Shown piece after piece: positions 23,202 to 31,503 of a DNA stretch of 48,995 bases. The DNA comes from an uncultured Bacteroidales bacterium (GTDB taxonomy: Bacteria; Bacteroidota; Bacteroidia; Bacteroidales; F082). Every line of letters starts with the position of its first letter. Position 1 is the stretch's first letter. A program made the translations under genes and the position numbers. The notes under the pieces are model-generated. The model had not been told where the DNA came from. It ran no database searches and saw nothing but the letters and a program-made list of their open reading frames with translations. The DNA is taken from NCBI GenBank assembly GCA_937877465.1, contig CALFIT010000286.1, positions 1-48,995 of the forward strand. The letters run 5' to 3'.

Positions 23202-25613
23202 TTAATGAATTGTTATTGTTTTCTTGCACAAGGTGCCTTCCTTGCCCGTGGCCACGAAGAGGTAGATGCCGTCGGAAAGGTTTTTCATCTCGTAGGGACA
23301 GGTCAGGGAGCCTTGGCTGTTGTAAATCTGGAAATGGTCGATGATGGTGCCGCGCATGTCGTACACCTTCATGTCGATGGTGCCGGTCAGGTGCTCGAAG
23401 TGGAGGGTCATCTGGCCGTTGTTGGGGTTGGGCGCGACGCTGAACAAGGCCGGCTCTTCGTTATTTTCCTCGGTGCCGAAGAAGGAACTGACGAACCAAT
23501 AGCGGCGCACGATGCCTTCGGGATGGCACTTGTTGTAGACCTTGGCATCGAGCCAAATGGTGTCGTTGACGTGTTCAAGGACGTACATCTTACAGACGAT
23601 GCCTTTCGGATGGGCGTTTTCGTCGGGCACAAGGAGCCAACCGATGCCGGTGTTCTCGAAGGCCCAAGTGACGGAGTCCCAATGGCACGCGGTGTTGTAG
23701 TCCCAGAGGTAGAAGTCGTACGACATGATTTGGAACTCGGTGGCGGTGATGACCCAATGGGGCGCGGTGTTCATGGTATCCTTGGGATAGATCGGGGTGG
23801 GGTCGGGGGTGTATTCCAAGTCGAGGTCGAGATGCCCGATTTGGTAGCATCCCGTAGTGGGGTCGGGAAGGGTGTCGGCGTATGCACCGGCGACGAAATA
23901 GGTCTGGCCGTTAAAGTCCCAAGTGTAAGCATCGCAGTCCGTGGCCGAAACGGGTTCGATGTCTTCGAGATTGGAGGTGATGTAAAGCTTTGAGGTGATG
24001 CCCGAGGTGGAACCGCCGCCGCAGGGGTTCTCTTGTGTTCGCACCGTAAGGGTGGCTTCGTAGAAGGCATAGCTCTCGTAGGTGTGCGTGGCGGGATTGT
24101 CGGTGCTGGTGGTGCCGTCGCCAAAGTCCCAAAGCAGCTCGTAGTTGCTCAGGTTGATTTCGGCGGCAAAGGTGAGAGGCTCCAAGAAGCAGTTCATGAT
24201 GGTGTCGTTGGGCGCGACCGTTTCGCCGTTGACGATGAGGGTGGTGGAGAGGTCGGCGGTTTTCGAGCCAACCATGTAGGCATAGCCCCTTGCGTCGCCG
24301 AAGCCGTAGATGTGGGCGTTGAAGCCGTTGGGACAGCTCAAGTGGTGTACGCCGTGCGTGATTTGCGCCCTGTAATAGCTGTAGTCGCTGTTGCCCGCCA
24401 CGGCATCGAATTGTCCTGACGGCAAGAGCGCATTGTCCATATAGACCTTGTCAACGTCTTGACTCTCAACGATGATGTTCATGTAATGGTTGCTGATGTT
24501 GACGTTGCTGTGGTCGTAGTTGAAGGTCGAGAAGGTGATTTCGTCGATGCGTTGCTCGATGGGGGCAATCCACACCATCGACGGGGCGCCGTTGCCCGAA
24601 CCGTTTGAGCTGGTGTTGTAGAGGTAGACGGCGCAGCTGTGGGTGGCTTCGAGATAGCACGATTTCTCCGAACTCGAGATGCTGATGCTTCGCGACTCGT
24701 TGGCATTGAGGGTGAAAAGCACTTCGCCGTTCTTGCGGATCACGTTGCCGTCAGCCGACGAGGTGATTTTGTAGTAGTCTTGGCTTCGTCCCAACGAGGT
24801 GGTGACGACAAACTTCCTGCCCCACGAGCGCAAGGGCATGGCCTGCTCAAACACGCAGTCGCAGTCGCTCGACGCGCTGACGGGAATCAGGGTGAGGTTG
24901 TTGCCGTTGAAGATGGCGATCTTCTTGCAGTCGTGGGCGGTGACGCGCGTCCCGCTCAGGTCGCGGTTGCTGTTGCTGTCGCTTGAGCGCAGCTGGTAGG
25001 CTTGCCCCTTGTTGAGCACGATGCTGAACTTCTGATGGGCTGGCTTGCCGCCAAAGGTCTTCACCGATGGCGTGATGTCGATGGTGGTGTTGTCTTCCGT
25101 GGCCACGATGACGAAGGCGCTGGTGGGGTCGTAGGTGCTGGTGTAGTTCGACTGGTCGAAGGTCTGGATGATGTAGTCGTCGGCCAAGCCCTCAGTGGGC
25201 AACACATAGGAGGCGTCAAACGAGTAGGTGGCGATGTTGGCGCAATACACCGAAACGGTGTCGGTGGTGCTGATTTGCAGCCCTTTGTTGACCACTTGCT
25301 CGTATTCCGAGCTTTCAACATACACTTGCGTTTCCTCAAGGTCGACAGAGAAGATGTTGTTGGCTTCCACGCTGAAGCTTTGCGACCAGCCGGTGTTGGG
25401 GTTGGTGATGACGCCCGTGCAGCTCCGTTGGGCACTGACCATCAGTTGCACGCGCACCCAGCCGTTGGGGTTGTTGGGATGGTATTTGAACCCGTTCCCG
25501 ATGAAGGAAAGCCAAAACTCCTTGCCTTGCGTCGAGATTTCCTGCGCGTTTGCGGCATTGATGCCTCCGAATAGAGCCAAAGCCATGAGTGCCAATATCT
25601 TGAAGTGCTTCAT
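23202..25613 (-). CDS. IgGFc-binding-like/PKD adhesin with T9SS tail (adhesin 2)
   Basis: This 803-residue paralogue of adhesin 1 has a signal peptide (ending ANAQ), an IgGFc-binding-like domain (about 25-460: STQGKEFWLSFIGNG, CVFEQAMPLRSWGRKFVV, MVWIAPIEQRIDEITFSTF), a PKD domain (about 475-560: WDFGDGTTSTDNPATHTY) and one degenerate Cys unit (GCYQIGHLDLDLEY). The shared module (HWVITATEFQIMSY, CHWDSVTW, about 625-730) precedes a T9SS tail (APNPNNGQM, VYDMRGTI, GIYLFVAT). It is the shortest of the five because it has lost most GCDSI repeats. It is about 92 bases downstream of adhesin 3 and 11 bases upstream of adhesin 1. Confidence 0.92.
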   Translation of the reverse strand: MKHFKILALMALALFGGINAANAQEISTQGKEFWLSFIGNGFKYHPNNPNGWVRVQLMVSAQRSCTGVITNPNTGWSQSFSVEANNIFSVDLEETQVYVESSEYEQVVNKGLQISTTDTVSVYCANIATYSFDASYVLPTEGLADDYIIQTFDQSNYTSTYDPTSAFVIVATEDNTTIDITPSVKTFGGKPAHQKFSIVLNKGQAYQLRSSDSNSNRDLSGTRVTAHDCKKIAIFNGNNLTLIPVSASSDCDCVFEQAMPLRSWGRKFVVTTSLGRSQDYYKITSSADGNVIRKNGEVLFTLNANESRSISISSSEKSCYLEATHSCAVYLYNTSSNGSGNGAPSMVWIAPIEQRIDEITFSTFNYDHSNVNISNHYMNIIVESQDVDKVYMDNALLPSGQFDAVAGNSDYSYYRAQITHGVHHLSCPNGFNAHIYGFGDARGYAYMVGSKTADLSTTLIVNGETVAPNDTIMNCFLEPLTFAAEINLSNYELLWDFGDGTTSTDNPATHTYESYAFYEATLTVRTQENPCGGGSTSGITSKLYITSNLEDIEPVSATDCDAYTWDFNGQTYFVAGAYADTLPDPTTGCYQIGHLDLDLEYTPDPTPIYPKDTMNTAPHWVITATEFQIMSYDFYLWDYNTACHWDSVTWAFENTGIGWLLVPDENAHPKGIVCKMYVLEHVNDTIWLDAKVYNKCHPEGIVRRYWFVSSFFGTEENNEEPALFSVAPNPNNGQMTLHFEHLTGTIDMKVYDMRGTIIDHFQIYNSQGSLTCPYEMKNLSDGIYLFVATGKEGTLCKKTITIH

Positions 25614-25705
25614 ATTCGAGTTTTTTTGTGCGACAATGCCGTTTAATAATTAATAGGTGCAGCTTGGGTCGAAATACTAACGCGCAAGCATGGGGTTGTT
25701 GTGGC

Positions 25706-28348
25706 CTATGGTGCCACGACGACTTTCCGTGCCACGGTGCCGTTGCGTCCTGTGACCACGAAGAAATAGATGCCTGAGGCATCGGTGCTCATATGGTAGG
25801 TGAGGGAATGGTTATCGGTTTCGTTGTGGGTCACGAATCGGTCGAGCAGCGTGCCTCTCATGTCGTATACTTTGACTTCAACGGGACCGAAGAAGTTCTC
25901 GAAGTTGAGCGTCATCTGCCCGTTGTTGGGGTTGGGTGCCACGCCGAAGTCGGCCATGTTGTGTTCGTCCACGTCATAGAAGGAGCAAACAAACCAATAC
26001 CTGCGCTCGATGCCTTGTGGGGCACAGTCATTGTAGGCCTTGGCACTGAGCCATACGGTGTCGTCGACACGCTCAAGGACATACATCGTGCAACTCAGTC
26101 CTTTTGGGATAGAGCTTTCGTCGGGTTCAAGGATCCACTGGATGTCGGGGTTGGCAAACGCCCATGTGACGGAATCCCAATGACAGGCCGTGTTGTCGTC
26201 CCACAAATAGAATTCGTAGGAGTTGATCTGGAACTCGGTCGCGGTGACCACCCAGTGCGGAGCGGTGTTGTCGGGGTCTTTGGGGAAAATCGGGGTGGGA
26301 GTGGGGGTGTATTGCAGACTGAGGTCGAGGTGGACGATGCTGTCGCAACCCATTGGGGTGTAGAGGTTCTCGGTGTAAACGCCCGGCGTTGTGTAGGTCA
26401 TGCCTTGCCAATCGTAGCTGTCGCAAGTTGACACAACGAGCGGCTCGGTGTCGACATGGCCATACACGCGGATGTTCACGTCGACAATCTGTGTGGTGTA
26501 TCCGTCGTTGACGGTGCAGGTGAAGACGGTCGTGCCTACGGGCGGCGTGGCCACGGGGTCTTGTATGTTGGCGTTGTTCAGCAGGTTGGCGGGCGACCAG
26601 CTGTAGGTGTAGCTGCCCGTGCCGCCCAAAGGCAGGGCATGAAGGGTTGTCGTCTCGCCGTCGCAAAGGATGTATTGGTCGGCGGAGGCTGTGGCAGTCA
26701 GGTTGGAACCGGCCATGACGACGGTGACCTGCGCCGTGTTGGTGCAGCCGCCTTCAAGGTTGGTGACGGTGACGGTGTAGACCTGCGTCTCCTCCAAGTT
26801 CACGGTCTGGGTGGTGGGACTGTTGGGGTCGACGACCATGTTGGCCGGCTCCCAATGGTAAGTGCAATGGCTTGCGTTTGTCGCCTCCGCGCCGATGGTG
26901 GCGATGCCTCCAAAGAAGACGGAGGCAGGCTCAGCCGACGTGGCGATGGCGGGAATCGTGTACACCGAAACGGTTTGCGTCTTTTGGTCGGTACACATGT
27001 TGTAGGTGGTGCCCACGCTGAGCGTCACCTCATATTCGCCGGCTTGGGCGTAGGTGTGCGAGGGGTTCGTTTCGTCGCTCGTATGGCCGTCGCCAAAGTC
27101 CCATTCGATGTGCTCGATGGCTTGCCCTGAAGGGTTGGTAGTCGAGGTGTTGGTGAACTGCATGGGGCTGCCTTCGCAAACCGCGACGAAGCTGAAGTCG
27201 GCGGTGGGTTGCGCCACCACTTCAACAAAATCGGTCTCGGCGCTGCTCGTCTCGTTGCCCACGGTGATGGTGCAGGTGTAGACGCCGGCCATCTCCATCG
27301 TGCAGTTCGGGATGACGGGGTTTTGCTCCGTTGAGTTGAAGCCGTTGGGACCGCTCCAGCTGAAGGTGGCGCCAATCTGGTTTTGTGCCGTCAGGTTGAT
27401 GGTCTCGCCCACGCAATAAGGGCCGCCGCCGTTGACCAAAGGCGGCAGGATGCTACAGTCCGTGGTGCCCGTCCCCGTGTTCTCGAACGAGATGTTGCAA
27501 GGGCTGTTAGAGAAGTTGGTAATCAGCAAGATGTAGTATTCTCCGCTTTGCGCGTTGTTGATGTGGCAATTCTCGGTTGCGCTGGTGCTGTAGCTGCAAT
27601 CAACGATGTTGCTGCATGCTAACATGTCGCAGGCCGTGGACATGTCGGTAAACGGGCCCCAGCAGTCAAAGTCGATGTCGACGAGCGGGGTGCTGTACAT
27701 GTAGATGTTGAGGTTGCCGGGTTCGTCGATTCTCAGGAAATAGAAAGCGGGATTGGGGGCCGTCGAGAGGCAGTTCGAGGATTGTCCGGGCGTGCCTGAA
27801 CAGGCGTAAGGGTCGCTGCAATGCGCGTTGTAGGTGTCGCCGCAGGGCGAACCTGAATTGGTGCCTGCCGGGAAGGAATAAAGCCCCACATCGGTGCAGA
27901 AGGGTGAAGCCGTTTCGCATGTGGCGTTGTCGGAGGCGACGCCTCTCGTGAAGTCCTCGTAAAGGGTCTTGAAAACCTCGTCGTCGATGCCGTAGCGCCA
28001 TTGCACGAAAAGCTCGCCGCGCTGGTTCTTGTCCAAATAGCTGAACTCGTTGCGTTGCTCAAACAGGAGGTTGTCGAAAAAGAAATCAAAATCCGACAGC
28101 TCGTCGGGGGCGTCGTTGCCCACATACACGTCGATGGTGTTGGCCTTGTCGGGGTTCTTGTAGCAGAAATAGCCGTGGTCAAGGATGGCGTGTACCACAA
28201 AGACCCGTTCCTCGATGGTCGGGATGTGGGAAACGCTGAATTCCGACACCTTGATTTGACGCGGCTGCTGGGCAAACTGCTTCGTCGGGATGGCGCAGAG
28301 AAGCAGGACAGCCATAAAGAAAACACTATTTTTGCTTGTTGGTTTCAT
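25706..28348 (-). CDS. PPC-like/Ig/PKD adhesin with T9SS tail (adhesin 3)
   Basis: This 880-residue exported protein has a signal peptide (about 1-27, ending QFAQ) and an N-terminal region of about 120 residues of unknown fold. Next comes a PPC-like beta domain (about 150-300), with IYMYSTPLVDIDFDCWGPF and SGEYYILLITNFSN. It is followed by an Ig-like domain (GGPYCVGETINLTAQN), one PKD domain (WDFGDGHTSDETNPSHTYA), two further Ig/SprB-like domains and one GCDSI unit. The shared module (HWVVTATEFQINSY, CHWDSVTW) and a T9SS tail (APNPNNGQM, VYDMRGTL) end the protein. No catalytic motif is evident. Its N-terminal half matches adhesin 5, not its immediate neighbours. Confidence 0.9.
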   Translation of the reverse strand: MKPTSKNSVFFMAVLLLCAIPTKQFAQQPRQIKVSEFSVSHIPTIEERVFVVHAILDHGYFCYKNPDKANTIDVYVGNDAPDELSDFDFFFDNLLFEQRNEFSYLDKNQRGELFVQWRYGIDDEVFKTLYEDFTRGVASDNATCETASPFCTDVGLYSFPAGTNSGSPCGDTYNAHCSDPYACSGTPGQSSNCLSTAPNPAFYFLRIDEPGNLNIYMYSTPLVDIDFDCWGPFTDMSTACDMLACSNIVDCSYSTSATENCHINNAQSGEYYILLITNFSNSPCNISFENTGTGTTDCSILPPLVNGGGPYCVGETINLTAQNQIGATFSWSGPNGFNSTEQNPVIPNCTMEMAGVYTCTITVGNETSSAETDFVEVVAQPTADFSFVAVCEGSPMQFTNTSTTNPSGQAIEHIEWDFGDGHTSDETNPSHTYAQAGEYEVTLSVGTTYNMCTDQKTQTVSVYTIPAIATSAEPASVFFGGIATIGAEATNASHCTYHWEPANMVVDPNSPTTQTVNLEETQVYTVTVTNLEGGCTNTAQVTVVMAGSNLTATASADQYILCDGETTTLHALPLGGTGSYTYSWSPANLLNNANIQDPVATPPVGTTVFTCTVNDGYTTQIVDVNIRVYGHVDTEPLVVSTCDSYDWQGMTYTTPGVYTENLYTPMGCDSIVHLDLSLQYTPTPTPIFPKDPDNTAPHWVVTATEFQINSYEFYLWDDNTACHWDSVTWAFANPDIQWILEPDESSIPKGLSCTMYVLERVDDTVWLSAKAYNDCAPQGIERRYWFVCSFYDVDEHNMADFGVAPNPNNGQMTLNFENFFGPVEVKVYDMRGTLLDRFVTHNETDNHSLTYHMSTDASGIYFFVVTGRNGTVARKVVVAP

Positions 28349-28391
28349 TGTTGACTTTTAAATATGTCGCTTGTTAAAATGAAAAATATGG

Positions 28392-31300
28392 TTATCTCTG
28401 GAGGATGACTTTCTTGGCGATGGTGCCTTCTTTGCTCGTCGCTACCAAGAAATAGATGCCGTCGGCTCTCGACGACATGTCGTAGAGCAACGAACTTGAG
28501 CTCATGTCGCTGAAAGTCTGTATGTTGTCGATGAGCGTGCCTCTCATGTCGTACACTTTGATGTCGATTTTGCCCGTCAGACGCTCGAAGTTGAGTGTCA
28601 TCAGTCCGTTGTTGGGGTTGGGCGTCACACTGAAGTCGGCCATGGTGTGCTCGTCAACATCATAGAAGGAGCAGACGAACCAATAGCGGCGGTCGATGCC
28701 TTGTGGCGCGCATTCATTGAAGGCTTTGGCGCGGAGCCAGATGGTGTCGTCGACGTGTTCAAGGACATACATCCTGCAGGTCTTGCCTTTCGGATAGGTA
28801 GTAAGGTCTGGCTCAAGCACCCAATCCAAGTCGGGATTGTCGAACGACCAGGCGATGGAGTCCCAATGGCATGAGGTGTTGTAGTCCCAAAGGTAGAATT
28901 CGTAGGACATGATCTGGAACTCGGTGGCCGTGATGACCCAGTGCGGCGCGGTGTTGGTGGGGTCGGTGGGGAAAATCGGGGTGGGGTTGGGGGTGTATTC
29001 CAAGTCGAGGTTGAGACGGAGGATGCTGTCGCAGCCCAAGGCGGTCGCAAGCACCTTCTCGTAGCTGCCCGAGGCGGTGTAAAGGGAGTCGATCCAGAAA
29101 TAGGCGTCGCATTCGTCGATGTCTAAGGTCGCGCCTTCCACTGCGCCCGAGATGAGCAGGTGGCAGTCGACGATGCTGTCGCAGCCGTCGTAGGTCGTGA
29201 ACAGCTGGCTATAGGTGCCGGTGGCCGAATAGTTCTCTCCGTTCCATTCAAACACACCGCAGGTGATGGTGTCGAAGGAGGTGTGTTGGGGCATGCCTAA
29301 GGTGAGGTGCATGGTGACGATGCTGTCGCAACCGCCCACGGAGGCATAGAGCCGCTCATAAGTGCCTGGACTGTTGTAGGTCTGGCCGTCCCAAACGTAG
29401 GTGCTGCTGCATTCGTGGTGGTCAAATTCGTAGGTGACGCGGTCGGCCACGGTGAGGTGCAGGCTGACGATGCTGTCGCAGCCGTCGACGCTTTCCAAGC
29501 TGAGCTGTCGGTCGTATTCGCCCGGGTGGTCGTATTCGAAGCTGAACCCGTTGCCGTCGTAGATGCCAGGCTCCCCGTGCCAGCAGCGGCTGTCGTTGAT
29601 GGGGATATGGTATTGCGGACGCGCCGTGATGTATAGCAACAGGCTGTCCTTGCATTCGGGATAGACGGGGTTGTCTTGCAGACGACTCAATATGGTGTCG
29701 TTGTTGATGAGAATGTTGTTGAAGCCGTGGCCGCTGTAGAGTTGGCCGGCGCAAGCCTCGTCGCTTTCGGTGACGTATTGCTGGCTGAGGTCCACAAAGA
29801 AATAGGTGGTGTCGCTCGACGAGGCGGTGCATCCGCTGGCATCGGTGGTGATGGCCAAGGCCACGCGATACACTTGCTTGTCGTGGTAGGTGTGCGTGGC
29901 GGGGTTGGCGGTGCTGGTGGCGCCGTCGCCAAAGTCCCAAAGCAGGTCGTATTGCTCGTAGTTGACCTCGGCGGCAAAAGTCATGGTGTTGTCGATGCAG
30001 TATGGGAAGCTCTCGTTGGGCTTCACTTCTATGTCGTTGATGGTCATCGTCGAACTCAAGTCGATGGCGTTGGAGCCGACGAGATAGGCATAGCCTTTGG
30101 CATTGCCGAAGCCGTACACATGGGCGTTGAAGCCGTTCTCGCAGGCGATGTGGTGTACGCCGTGGCTGATGTTCATCCTCGTGTAGCTGTAGTTGCTGTT
30201 GCCGTTGACGCGGTTGAAACTCAAGGGCGAGATGAGCTGGCCGTCGAAGTAAACATTGGCGATGTCTTCGGTCTTGACGATGATGTTGACGGAGTGGTTG
30301 GTGATGCCGATGTTGGCATGGTCGAAGGTGGAGAAGGTGACTTCGTCGATGCGCTGCTCGACGGGGGCTATCCACACCATCGAGGGGTCGCCCAAGCCGC
30401 CTCCGGGGTTCTGGTCGTAACTGGAGTTGTTGAAAAGGTAGACGGCGCTGGGTTGCGTGGCCTCAAGGAAGCACGAGCCTACGCTTTCGTTCATCGAGAA
30501 GGTGTAGGACTGGTAGGCCCGCAAGGTGGTCAGGCTGTCGCCGTTCATGGTGATGACGTTGTTGTTGGCGCTCGACGTGATCTTGATGAAGTCGCGGTTG
30601 CGGTTGAGCGAACTGGTGACCACGAAGTTCTTGCCCCACGAGCGCAGCGGCATGGCTTGCTCAAACACATGGTCGTAGCCGTTGCCCATGTTGATGGGGA
30701 CGCAGGTGAGGGTGTTGCCGTTGAAGACGGCGATGCGCTTGCAGTCGCTGGCGAGGATGTGGGTGCCGCTCAAGTCGCGTTGCGAACCCGAGCGCACCGA
30801 CCTGACGTGGTAGGTCTCGCCGGCGTTCAAGGTGATGCTGTAGGTCTCGCCGGCGACATGTCCGAGCAAGGTGGCGCAGCTCGGCGTGATGTCGATATGG
30901 GTGTCGTCTTCCGTGGCCACGATGACGAAGGCGCTGGTCTCGTTGTTGTAGACGTAGGCGTTCATGCTGCCTGCCACCGACTGGTCGTGCGACTGGATGA
31001 TGTATTCGTCGCCCAAGCTCTCAACGGGCAAGACGAATGAGGCGTCAAACGAAACGTAGGCGATGTTGGTGCAATACACCGAGATGGTGTCGTTCGCCTC
31101 CACCTTGATGGCTTTCTGCGTGATGGTTTCATAAGTGTAAGCGTCGTGATAGCCTTGTGCTTCGGGGATGTCGAGGATGGTGGTGTTGTTGGCGGTCACG
31201 TTGAATTCCCGTGTCCAACCCGTCAGTGGGTTCGAGATGGTGCCCGAGCAGTCGCGCTTGGCACTGATGAGCACTTGGTTGATGACCCAGCCGCCGCCTG

Positions 31301-31439
31301 AGGTGTGGTCGCGGAAACCGTTGTGCATGAACGAGAGCCAAAACTCCTTGCCTTGTGTCGATGTGTTTTGGGCCAACGCCGCCGGCATGGCAAGGCTGAA
31401 AAGAAGAAGCAATGATATTGTTTTTTTGATGAGATTCAT
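28392..31439 (-). CDS. IgGFc-binding-like/PKD adhesin with T9SS tail (adhesin 4)
   Basis: This 1015-residue protein is the largest of the three IgGFc-type paralogues. It has a signal peptide (about 1-23, ending ALAQ), an IgGFc-binding-like domain (about 25-470: STQGKEFWLSFMHNG, HVFEQAMPLRSWGKNFVV, MVWIAPVEQRIDEVTFSTF) and a PKD domain (WDFGDGATSTANPATHTY, about 500). Five Cys units follow (one ECKDS and four GCDSI types, about 570-820), then the shared module (HWVITATEFQIMSY, CHWDSIAW) and a T9SS tail (TPNPNNGLM, VYDMRGTL, GIYFLVAT). It extends adhesin 1 by one repeat unit. It is transcribed after adhesin 5, with a hairpin in the 64-base gap. Confidence 0.93.
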   Translation of the reverse strand: MNLIKKTISLLLLFSLAMPAALAQNTSTQGKEFWLSFMHNGFRDHTSGGGWVINQVLISAKRDCSGTISNPLTGWTREFNVTANNTTILDIPEAQGYHDAYTYETITQKAIKVEANDTISVYCTNIAYVSFDASFVLPVESLGDEYIIQSHDQSVAGSMNAYVYNNETSAFVIVATEDDTHIDITPSCATLLGHVAGETYSITLNAGETYHVRSVRSGSQRDLSGTHILASDCKRIAVFNGNTLTCVPINMGNGYDHVFEQAMPLRSWGKNFVVTSSLNRNRDFIKITSSANNNVITMNGDSLTTLRAYQSYTFSMNESVGSCFLEATQPSAVYLFNNSSYDQNPGGGLGDPSMVWIAPVEQRIDEVTFSTFDHANIGITNHSVNIIVKTEDIANVYFDGQLISPLSFNRVNGNSNYSYTRMNISHGVHHIACENGFNAHVYGFGNAKGYAYLVGSNAIDLSSTMTINDIEVKPNESFPYCIDNTMTFAAEVNYEQYDLLWDFGDGATSTANPATHTYHDKQVYRVALAITTDASGCTASSSDTTYFFVDLSQQYVTESDEACAGQLYSGHGFNNILINNDTILSRLQDNPVYPECKDSLLLYITARPQYHIPINDSRCWHGEPGIYDGNGFSFEYDHPGEYDRQLSLESVDGCDSIVSLHLTVADRVTYEFDHHECSSTYVWDGQTYNSPGTYERLYASVGGCDSIVTMHLTLGMPQHTSFDTITCGVFEWNGENYSATGTYSQLFTTYDGCDSIVDCHLLISGAVEGATLDIDECDAYFWIDSLYTASGSYEKVLATALGCDSILRLNLDLEYTPNPTPIFPTDPTNTAPHWVITATEFQIMSYEFYLWDYNTSCHWDSIAWSFDNPDLDWVLEPDLTTYPKGKTCRMYVLEHVDDTIWLRAKAFNECAPQGIDRRYWFVCSFYDVDEHTMADFSVTPNPNNGLMTLNFERLTGKIDIKVYDMRGTLIDNIQTFSDMSSSSLLYDMSSRADGIYFLVATSKEGTIAKKVILQR

Positions 31440-31459
31440 TGGTTGAGGTTTCTAAAAGT

Positions 31460-31485
31460 GGGAGACGCGATGGCTCGCGCCTCCC
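31460..31485. terminator. GAGACGCGA hairpin between adhesins 5 and 4
   Basis: GGGAGACGCGA pairs with TCGCGCCTCCC across a 4-base loop (one mismatch or G-U). On the - strand it follows the adhesin 5 stop by about 20 bases and is followed by only a short T stretch. It may therefore attenuate or stabilise the message rather than fully stop it. It shares its core with the terminator at 18380-18404. Confidence 0.6.
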
Positions 31486-31503
31486 AAAATACATAAAACG
31501 TAA

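Noticed and set aside
23191..23229. An earlier start for adhesin 1 at 23229
   Set aside because: It would overlap the preceding stop codon and place an asparagine-rich stretch before a normal signal peptide. The ATG at 23190 is better.
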